From Triglochin maritima (Eukaryota; Streptophyta; Magnoliopsida; Alismatales; Juncaginaceae): DNA of 64,000 nucleotides. The translations under genes were made by a program, and so were the position numbers. The stretch is taken from assembly GCA_963682175.1 (NCBI GenBank), contig OY821791.1:30688326-30752325 (forward strand), in the 5' to 3' direction. Each line of letters begins with the position of its first letter. Within the stretch, counting starts at the first letter, position 1. The notes under the pieces were generated by a model. It was not told the origin of the DNA and ran no database searches. It saw nothing but the letters and a program-made list of their open reading frames with translations. Shown piece after piece: positions 56,785 through 64,000 of this stretch.

Positions 56785-59700
56785 TTAATCAGAACGAGGA
56801 ATTGCGTGTAAAAACACGACTTCCTCTGCAACATTGGAGGGACGATTTAAGTAGGGCTTCAATCGATGCCCGTTAACTTTAAAGTTTTCACCGTTCTCCG
56901 GATTACTGATCTCAACCGCTCCGTGAGGGAAAACAGTTTTGATCATGAAAGGGCCGGTCCAACGACTCTTTAGTTTGCCGGAAAAGAGATGAAGGCGAGA
57001 GTTATAGAGAAGGACCAACTGTCCAGGAGAAAAAGATTTCCTAACGATGGATTTATCATGAAAAACCTTGGTCTTTTCCTTATAAATTTTAGCATTCTCA
57101 TAAGCCTCATTTCTTATTTCCTCAAGCTCAACTAAATCCAATTTTCGAGCATTACCAGCTGCCTCTAAATCCATATTTAGTTGCTTAATAGCCCAAAGGG
57201 CTCTATGCTCCAATTCGACCGGTAAGTGGCACGCTTTTCCAAAGACTAACCGGTAAGGGGACATTCCTAAATTGGTCTTGAAAGCGGTCCGATAGGCCCA
57301 CAACGCATCATTAATTTTTACAGACCAATCCTTACGTGAGACATTAACCGTTTTTTCCAGAATTTGCTTGATTTGTCTATTGGAGACCTCAACTTGCCCA
57401 CTTGTTTGAGGGTGATACGGGGTAGCTAACTTATGAGTTATGGAATATTTTCTCATCAAAGCTTCAAATGATCGATTACAAAAATGAGTACCCCGGTCAC
57501 TGATAATGGTACGTGGAGTACCGAATCGGGAGAAAATATTCTCCTTCAGAAATTTGACAACAACTTTGTTGTCATTGGATTTTGTGGGGATAGCCTCAAC
57601 CCACTTGGACACATAGTCCACAGCTAGCAAGATATACTCCTTCCCAAAAGACATTGGAAATGGGCCCATAAAATCGATACCCCAAACATCGAAGATATCA
57701 ACTATGAGAATAGGGTGTAGAGGCATCATGTCTCTACGAGAGAGTTTTCCTAGCATTTGACATCTAGAGCAAGAATTACAAAATGCAAATGCATCCTTAA
57801 ATAGGGTGGGCCAATAAAATCCACACTGTAAAACTTTGGCCGCAGTTTTCTTAGCTCCAAAATGTCCTCCACATGCTTGGTCATGACAAAAAGATAGAAT
57901 ACTTGCAAATTCCTCCTCAGGAACACATCTTCTAATGATTTGATCCGAACAATACTTGAAAAGATATGGGTCATCCCAATAAAAATTCTTTACTAGGGAC
58001 CTAAATTTGGCTTGATCGTTCTTAGACCATTCAGTCGGGGTCACACCAGTTACTAAGAAATTGACTATATCGGCGAACCATGGTTCGCCAGACACAGCCA
58101 TAATCTGTTCATCCGGAAAGTTCTCATTCACTGGTGGGTTATTCACTGGGATAAGAGGAATTCTAGACAAGTGATCGGCGACTACATTTTCACAACCCTT
58201 TTTATCACGGATTTCGACATCAAATTCTTGCAGTAGTAAGATCCAACGCAATAAACGCGGCTTGTCATCCTTTTTGTTCACTAAATGTCTTATTGCCGCA
58301 TGATCCGTGTAAATAATCACATGTGTGCCTATCAAATATTGTCGAAATTTTTCCAAGGCAAAAATGACTGCTAGAAATTCTTTCTCAGTTACCGTGTAGT
58401 TCAATTGGGCATCATTCAATGTTTTACTAGCATAATATATCACGTGAGGTTTCTTTTCAATTTTCTGACCCAACACCGCTCCTATGGCGTAATCCGATGC
58501 ATCACACATTATCTCAAAGGGTTGGGTCCAATCGGGTGAATGAATAATGGGTGCCGACGTTAATTCCCTCGTAAGGTGGTTAAAGGACTCCAAACATTTA
58601 TCAGAAAATTCAAACTTAGAGTCCTTCGCTAATAATTCAGTCAATGGTCTAGCCACCTTACTAAAGTCCTTGATAAACCTTCGATAGAATCCGGCATGCC
58701 CTAAAAATGAACGAATTTCTTTGACATTTGTTGGTGGAGGGAGATGCTTAATCAAATCCACCTTGGCTTTATCCACTTGAATGCCATCCTTAGACACAAT
58801 GTGACCAAGTACTATTCCATTCTTAACCATGAAATGACATTTTTCCCAATTTAAGGTCAAGTTCTTCTCCTTACATCTTACTAGTACTAATTCCAAATGG
58901 TTCAAACAATTGGCAAAAGTGGGACCAAAGACAGAGAAATCATCCATGAAAATTTCCATGAAGTTATCCACCATATCAGAGAAGATGCTAACCATGCATC
59001 TTTGAAATGTGGCAGGAGCATTGCATAAGCCAAAGGGCATGCGACGGAAAGCAAACGTGCCGAATGGGCACGTGAAGGTAGTTTTCTCCTGATCCTCAGG
59101 AGCGATAGGAATTTGGTTATAGCCGGAATATCCATCCAGAAAACAATAATACTCATATCCGGCTAACCGTTCTAACATTTGATCTATGAAAGGAAGAGGG
59201 AAGTGGTCCTTACGGGTTGCAGAATTCAGTTTCCGATAGTCAATGCAAATCCTCCAACCTGTTTGGATACGGGTCGGGACTAACTCATTAAGCTCATTCT
59301 CAACTACCGTAACTCCAGATTTCTTAGGGACAACCTGAACAGGACTAACCCACGCACTATCGGATATAGGGTATATAATTCCATTGTCCAACCACTTAAG
59401 TATTTCCTTTTTGACCGCCTCAGTTAGGACCGGGTTAAGCCGCCTTTGCGGATCCCTACGGGGTTGAGTATTATCTTCCAAATGGATCCTATGTTGGACT
59501 ATAGATGGGCTAATCCCCTTGATGTCGGCCATGGTCCATCCAATAGCTTCTTTATTCCTACTGAGGACTCTCAACAATTCATTCTCTTGATTGGGGGTCA
59601 AATCCGATGCTATGATAACTGGGAGGGTGGATGAGGGTCCTAAAAATGCATACTTCAATGTAGTAGGGAGGGGCTTCAACTCCAGTGATGGTGGTTCTTG

Positions 59701-62286
59701 TAGTGAGGGTTTGGATTGAGGTCTTGGTTCGGCTAAAAGTCCACCTAAGGCTGACCAATTGGGTGAAGATCGATTCGAACCTATATAATTGATTTGGTCA
59801 CAAATTGTGCCCTCACCACTCAGGTTCTTTTGAAAATCAACTTCATCCAATTGGGTGAAATTTAAGTAATCCGAAATCAGCTCATCTTCACTACAATCCT
59901 GAATGTAATTCAATTCACTCGATTCATCAGAGAAAATTCCAGGTTGCTTCCCTAAGTTAAAAATATTTAGCTCAGCTGTCAAATTCCCAAAGGACAATTT
60001 CATCAATCCATTCCTACAATTGATTAGGGCATTGGAAGTGGCTAAAAAAGGTCTTCCTAAGATCACAGGAATTTGATTGCTAGGGTTAGCAACAGGCTCC
60101 GTGTCTAAGACAACAAAGTCCACAGGAAATATGAATTCACCCACTTTGATCAGAACATCATCAACCACACCTCTAGGAATCTTAACAGATCTATCAGCCA
60201 ATTGGAGTGTGGTCCTAGTCTGTTTAAGGTCTCCTATATCCAATTCTTTATATACAGAGTAGGGAAGCAGATTAACACTAGCACCCAAATCCAGCAAGGC
60301 CCTATTGATTAAGGTGTTACCAATTACACATGAAATAGTCGGACAACCAGGGTCTTTATATTTGATTTGTGTGGGTTGGGTTAACACAGAGCTTATATTT
60401 GCAGTTAAGAATGCTCTTTTTGGTACTTGTGTTTTCCTCTTCTTGGTGCATAAGTCTTTTAAGAATCTTGCATAAGGTGGAATTTGTTGAATAGCTTCTA
60501 ATAAGGGGATGTTTACCTTTACTTGCTTAAAGACTTCCAACATTTTCTCCATTTGATTTGTATGATTCTTATTAAGTCTATTAGGGAATGGTGCTTTAGG
60601 AATGAATACTCTTTCAGGTTCAGTGGGTTCAATTTCAATTGGTTCCTCAGATTGAATTGGTGGCTCGTTGGATGGCTCAGGTGTGACAGAATTATTAGAC
60701 TCATTAGCCAAGGGGTGAGTGACATTGTTATTAACAGATTTTCCAGATCTTAATGTAAGTATAGCATTAATGTGTTGATTTTGCTCTTCTTCTTGAACCA
60801 TATGAACTGGTCTGTTGTTATTGTTCACATTAGGAGGTGGTGCATTATGTGGTACATTAGGTGGAGGCCTAATGTGTTGAGGATTGAATGGTTGAGGTGG
60901 TTGATATGGCATATGTTGATGTGGTTGATATGCCGTATATTGATTATGTGGATTGTTAATTCTTGGGTTCACCTCGGGTTGGCTTGGGAATCTTCCTCTT
61001 TCTCTTTCACCTACAACTTGTGCTAATTGACTTACTTGAGTCTCTAGTTTTTGAAAAGATTGAGTAGTTGTTTGAACAAATGTTTTCATTAAGTTTTCCA
61101 AATCAGTTAATCGGCCATCACTATTATTGTTGTTGTTGTTTGAATACATTTGTTGTCTAGGTGGTTGGCCTTGCTGAGGCATGGGTGCATGATTTGAACT
61201 CCCTTGGCTCCATGAAAAATTGGGATGGTTGCGCCAACCTGGATTATAGGTTGACGAATAAGGGTCATTCCTAGGACGATTAAATGCAGCATTCACTTGT
61301 TCCATATCCGAAGAAATGTGTGCACACTCCTCCAAAACATGACCGGTTTGACCACACCTAGAGCAAGAAACAGAAGAGATTTGATTTACTGGGGGTCGGG
61401 TTTGAAGCTCTAGGGTTTCCATCCTACGCATAAGGGTGGCTAATTTCGCTTCAGTAGCTATAGAAGCATCTACAGCTAAGACACCTGATCTGGATTGATT
61501 TGCTATTCTAGATCCAATACTTGGGTTGGTCGGTGCCCTAGCAGTGTCCCATTGCATACTATTATCAGCCAAGTCTTCAAGAAAAATCCAAGCATCATTC
61601 TCATTTTTGGACATAAAGCTTCCTTGGCTTACAGATTCTAGCATAACTCTAGATGTAGGTGTCAATCCCTCATAGATAATTTGGCACAATTGCCATCTTG
61701 GGATTCCATGATGAGGGCATTGGGTCAGAAGGTGCTTAAATCTTTCTAAATAGGAATAGAATGGCTCGCTCTCAGATTGAACGAATGCACAAATTTCATT
61801 CCTAATCCTAATAGTCTTATGGTTGGGGAAATATTTCTTTAAAAACACTTGAACAAACTCAGCCCAACTCCTAATGGATCTTTCGGCTAGACTATATAGC
61901 CATTTTTTAGCGTCGTCCTTCAGTGCTAGAGGCACGAATTTAAGACGCACTGCCTCCTCAGGGATATGCTGGTAATGCATAAGGGAGCAGATTTCCTCAA
62001 ATTCTCTAAGGAAGAGATATGGATCTTCCTTAGAGGTGAACTTGGGCAACATACTCAGGTATTGTGCCTTGAGTTCGAAGTCGCGACCCGGTATGGTGGG
62101 CATAACGATGCACGATGGCTGAGCAGCCATCGTTGGGTAGCACCGATCCCTCAGAGTCATAGGTGGTGCAACAGGTGGGTCCACTACATTCTCACCCATT
62201 GGATCCGGGTGAGGTGGTGCAACAGGTGGATTGGGTCTAAGCTCTAGACTGGAATCTAGATGAACTCGTGAGAGTCGATTGCTCAA
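56785..62286 (-). CDS. Athila-A gag-pol polyprotein
   Basis: One uninterrupted frame of 1,833 codons. It opens at a TTG; the first ATG is codon 30 (62199), the likelier start. Domains by residue: gag capsid-like core 85-220 ([22 protein letters not shown]); zinc knuckle 308-321 ([14 protein letters not shown]); Asn/Pro/Gln-rich linker 340-500; protease around 664-750 with the Athila-type triplet Asp-Leu-Gly in [19 protein letters not shown] about 985-1170 with CIDYRKLN and FMDD (1113-1116); RNase H 1255-1380 ([21 protein letters not shown]); integrase 1465-1700 with a His/Cys zinc region ([18 protein letters not shown]) and catalytic Asp1538, Asp1597 and Glu1633. No stop or frameshift. Together with near-identical LTRs this suggests a recently active copy. 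Confidence 0.93.
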   Translation of the reverse strand: MSNRLSRVHLDSSLELRPNPPVAPPHPDPMGENVVDPPVAPPMTLRDRCYPTMAAQPSCIVMPTIPGRDFELKAQYLSMLPKFTSKEDPYLFLREFEEICSLMHYQHIPEEAVRLKFVPLALKDDAKKWLYSLAERSIRSWAEFVQVFLKKYFPNHKTIRIRNEICAFVQSESEPFYSYLERFKHLLTQCPHHGIPRWQLCQIIYEGLTPTSRVMLESVSQGSFMSKNENDAWIFLEDLADNSMQWDTARAPTNPSIGSRIANQSRSGVLAVDASIATEAKLATLMRRMETLELQTRPPVNQISSVSCSRCGQTGHVLEECAHISSDMEQVNAAFNRPRNDPYSSTYNPGWRNHPNFSWSQGSSNHAPMPQQGQPPRQQMYSNNNNNNSDGRLTDLENLMKTFVQTTTQSFQKLETQVSQLAQVVGERERGRFPSQPEVNPRINNPHNQYTAYQPHQHMPYQPPQPFNPQHIRPPPNVPHNAPPPNVNNNNRPVHMVQEEEQNQHINAILTLRSGKSVNNNVTHPLANESNNSVTPEPSNEPPIQSEEPIEIEPTEPERVFIPKAPFPNRLNKNHTNQMEKMLEVFKQVKVNIPLLEAIQQIPPYARFLKDLCTKKRKTQVPKRAFLTANISSVLTQPTQIKYKDPGCPTISCVIGNTLINRALLDLGASVNLLPYSVYKELDIGDLKQTRTTLQLADRSVKIPRGVVDDVLIKVGEFIFPVDFVVLDTEPVANPSNQIPVILGRPFLATSNALINCRNGLMKLSFGNLTAELNIFNLGKQPGIFSDESSELNYIQDCSEDELISDYLNFTQLDEVDFQKNLSGEGTICDQINYIGSNRSSPNWSALGGLLAEPRPQSKPSLQEPPSLELKPLPTTLKYAFLGPSSTLPVIIASDLTPNQENELLRVLSRNKEAIGWTMADIKGISPSIVQHRIHLEDNTQPRRDPQRRLNPVLTEAVKKEILKWLDNGIIYPISDSAWVSPVQVVPKKSGVTVVENELNELVPTRIQTGWRICIDYRKLNSATRKDHFPLPFIDQMLERLAGYEYYCFLDGYSGYNQIPIAPEDQEKTTFTCPFGTFAFRRMPFGLCNAPATFQRCMVSIFSDMVDNFMEIFMDDFSVFGPTFANCLNHLELVLVRCKEKNLTLNWEKCHFMVKNGIVLGHIVSKDGIQVDKAKVDLIKHLPPPTNVKEIRSFLGHAGFYRRFIKDFSKVARPLTELLAKDSKFEFSDKCLESFNHLTRELTSAPIIHSPDWTQPFEIMCDASDYAIGAVLGQKIEKKPHVIYYASKTLNDAQLNYTVTEKEFLAVIFALEKFRQYLIGTHVIIYTDHAAIRHLVNKKDDKPRLLRWILLLQEFDVEIRDKKGCENVVADHLSRIPLIPVNNPPVNENFPDEQIMAVSGEPWFADIVNFLVTGVTPTEWSKNDQAKFRSLVKNFYWDDPYLFKYCSDQIIRRCVPEEEFASILSFCHDQACGGHFGAKKTAAKVLQCGFYWPTLFKDAFAFCNSCSRCQMLGKLSRRDMMPLHPILIVDIFDVWGIDFMGPFPMSFGKEYILLAVDYVSKWVEAIPTKSNDNKVVVKFLKENIFSRFGTPRTIISDRGTHFCNRSFEALMRKYSITHKLATPYHPQTSGQVEVSNRQIKQILEKTVNVSRKDWSVKINDALWAYRTAFKTNLGMSPYRLVFGKACHLPVELEHRALWAIKQLNMDLEAAGNARKLDLVELEEIRNEAYENAKIYKEKTKVFHDKSIVRKSFSPGQLVLLYNSRLHLFSGKLKSRWTGPFMIKTVFPHGAVEISNPENGENFKVNGHRLKPYLNRPSNVAEEVVFLHAIPRSD

Positions 62287-63579
62287 GTCCCGAACCCAAA
62301 TCTGAGTGCACCGGTTCGAATTAATTTTTTTTTTTTATTTTTTTTTCAAAAAAAGGAAAAAGAAAAAAAAACAAACAATAGAAGGGGAAAAGATGAGAAA
62401 GGAATCCTAATCTAGAGAATTGAGGTGAGAAGAGAAAGAAGACTCAGATGAGAAGGGAAACTTAACTCTACAAGATAGATGAGAGGGTTGGTCAGAAGTT
62501 TCCTAAACAAGCACGGTTCAAACAATCTTAGACCTAGTGTAGCTTAAGTCTAGACGACTCCTAACTGGTTGAGTCGAATTGATTTGCTTGATTCACCTCC
62601 CTCACTAATCAAACCAAATTGGCCAGGTAGTGTATAGCTAGTGGGGGCGCTTCCGACAGAGTCGGTGCCAATTAGACAACCACTTCGCTTGGAAGACTTT
62701 CGTCAACACAAAAACACTTCCTAGACACCAAATTGAATTCGATCGGCTTCAGGTCATAGCAAGTCAAACCAATTCTTCTCCTTAATTGAGTCCGAGTCCT
62801 TAGGGGCCAATGTCTAATTGATTTTAATTTTAAAGCTTGGGTGACACTTTAGGATTGTTATTTGTGGGCCACGGAAGGGTGATGAAATCCCCACCGTATC
62901 TTTTCCTACGGAGTTGCCCTTAAGATAGTTTAACTTAACTCTAGCAAAGATAGTCAAACATTGGTCTTTAGTGGGGGGCAATTGCAAGGGTTATATGCAA
63001 CTAATTTATATGCTTAAATGCAATCGATAAAAACTGCGCACGTACCTTGCCTCCAGCACTCTTCAACAATAAATTGATTTGCAAAATTTAGCATGCATAA
63101 TGCGAGAAAATCTCTAAATGATGCATGCACTAAGGCCTTTCTAATTTTGCAAAAATTTTAGGTCACAAGTTGAATTAGTGTCAATTATGGAAGTTTGCCC
63201 TACACATGCAATTCTACCAAGAAGGAAATTTTTCGAAAATAGAAATTTCGAGGAAAAGGCAACAAAGGTTACCTACGCACGCTCAGTCGGGTTCGCCGCC
63301 CGCTCTCGACAATTTCCAGCTTCTCTACGCGTCCACCCAGAGATAGTTCGCGTCCAGGAAAAATTTCAGGCTCCGATCTCCAACCTGTGCGGCGTTTCCG
63401 CCGCAAACGACACTGCTGGTGCGGCGATTCCGCCGCTTGGTCACCTTGGATTACGTTCGGATTTTTGCGTCGTCTCTAATACTTCCTGAAAAGCACAGAA
63501 ATAACGTTAGATCGTGAAAAACCAAGATCCAAACAAACCAAACAAAAATCACAAAAAAAAACTTGGAATTCTCGTCGCC
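62287..63579 (-). other. Athila-A leader between primer site and gag
   Basis: About 1.3 kb with no long coding. Holds two palindromes (63389-63404 and 63421-63436) and blocks shared with the Athila-B leader. The plus-strand 103-codon frame at 63178-63489 has no recognisable motif. Confidence 0.6.
63389..63436. repeat. Paired leader palindromes, Athila-A
   Basis: gcggcgtttccgccgc (63389-63404) and gcggcgattccgccgc (63421-63436). The second is identical to both LTR palindromes of the same element. They lie 144-191 nt downstream of the primer site. Confidence 0.9.
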
Positions 63580-63597
63580 TCCCCGGCAACGGCGCCA
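63580..63597 (-). other. Athila-A primer-binding site
   Basis: Minus strand tggcgccgttgccgggga, the canonical Athila site usually assigned to tRNA-Asp, 6 nt after the LTR. Confidence 0.9.
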
Positions 63598-63603
63598 AAA
63601 ACT

Positions 63604-64000
63604 TGATGAGAATTTTATTTATACCGCAAGTGCACGGCCGCGTTGAAGCGGTGGCAAATACGGGTCGAACACAAGGAGGGAGAGATTCTTGTATTTTTGT
63701 GATTTTCTTTGATTAAGGAAAACAAAAGAGAAATAGTGTTGGGTTGAGATTTTTGGATTTAGATAAAAATTTTTTTTCTTTCTAAAGCAAGAACAACAAG
63801 AACAAAAATTAAGAAGAAATAACTATGGATGAGAGTCCAGTGGGTGGGAGTTATGAATCTTCAAGTTAGATTAGAGATTACGAAAATTATTATAAATCAA
63901 GTGAGATATTAAGCATCATATGATAATTGATTTAACAAAAACTCATATGATCAAAACACTAACAAGAAATTAAAATAAAAACGATCTCTCTTCTCTAACC
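63604..64000 (-). repeat. Athila-A 5' LTR, visible part
   Basis: Same as 53371-53767 except for a short A/T run (near 63764). Continues past the window. Confidence 0.92.

Larger units (their letters stand above)
53371..64000 (-). mobile_element. Athila-A: intact-looking Athila-type Gypsy element (runs off the window)
   Basis: In minus orientation it has a 5' LTR from beyond 64000 to 63604, primer site 63597-63580, leader, gag-pol (62286-56785), a third ORF (56619-55744), a 3' untranslated stretch with polypurine tract, and a 3' LTR (54648-53371). The LTR parts that can be compared (about 395 bp) differ only in one A/T homopolymer run. It is inserted in the Chromo-D 5' LTR. Confidence 0.92.

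Noticed and set aside
63178..63489. 103-codon plus frame near the Athila-A primer site
   Set aside because: It lies antisense to the leader, includes the palindromes, and has no recognisable motif.
1..64000. tRNA, rRNA, riboswitch or bacterial-type operon features
   Set aside because: Primer-binding sites resemble tRNA 3' ends, but no cloverleaf-type gene was seen. All genes have eukaryotic splicing or retroelement organisation.

Overview
The window is repeat-dense plant nuclear DNA, most likely from a eudicot. The evidence is long AT-rich intergenic stretches, GT-AG introns in every readable gene piece, Ty3/Gypsy chromoviruses with tRNA-Met-type primer sites, Athila-type Gypsy elements with the 'tggcgccgttgccggg' primer site, a Mutator-like element (MULE) carrying OTU and plant-mobile-domain genes, hAT MITEs, a TRIM and a Helitron end. 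I see no rRNA, tRNA, CRISPR or bacterial-style operon. Names used below: Chromo-A to D are chromoviruses of one family group; Athila-A to D are Athila-type elements.

Layout. 1-868: Helitron-like 3' end. 880-1860: decayed LTR (Athila-D). 1862-4643: hAT-like remnant split by a 2,277-bp near-perfect fold-back element (2027-4303) with an 8-bp target duplication. 4644-5564: TRIM. 5565-9966: AT-rich DNA with F-box-associated and unrecognised gene fragments, plus a solo LTR (8993-9487, duplication 'catat'). 9968-16286: a MULE with two convergent genes, transposase-OTU (+) and plant mobile domain (-), each behind a tiny first exon and an intron full of GACGCC/GGCGTC repeats. 16377-22938: Chromo-A, degenerate. 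23717-24358: hAT MITE. 24976-25568: the only intact host gene, a small secreted Cys-rich peptide. 27000-30977: Athila-B (LTR, leader, partial gag). 31321-34688: diacylglycerol kinase and serine carboxypeptidase-like pseudogene pieces, tail to tail. 34716-45619: Chromo-B (+) and Chromo-C (-), fused tail to tail in integrase; Chromo-B also carries a piece of Athila LTR (Athila-C). 45620-53370: Chromo-D (-), young, inserted in the 5' LTR of Chromo-C. 53371 to the window end: Athila-A (-), the youngest, inserted in the 5' LTR of Chromo-D, with an intact 1,833-codon gag-pol frame and a third ORF.

How the parts work together. Most genes here serve transposition: gag-protease-RT-RNase H-integrase for the retroelements, and a DDE/SWIM transposase fused to an OTU protease for the MULE. 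Host content is one intact small gene and several broken fragments, some apparently cut by insertions.

Most interesting signal. Four different Athila-type LTRs each carry a GC-rich palindrome at a similar place, about 90-135 bp upstream of the LTR TATA box. The palindrome sequence differs between families. In both elements whose leader is visible, the same family-specific palindrome recurs about 145-195 nt downstream of the primer-binding site. The two ends of the genomic RNA would therefore carry matching self-complementary modules. Chromovirus LTRs carry an unrelated palindrome array (CGGTCGACCG, 12 exact copies in 478 bp), and the MULE and the fold-back element carry their own GC palindromes.
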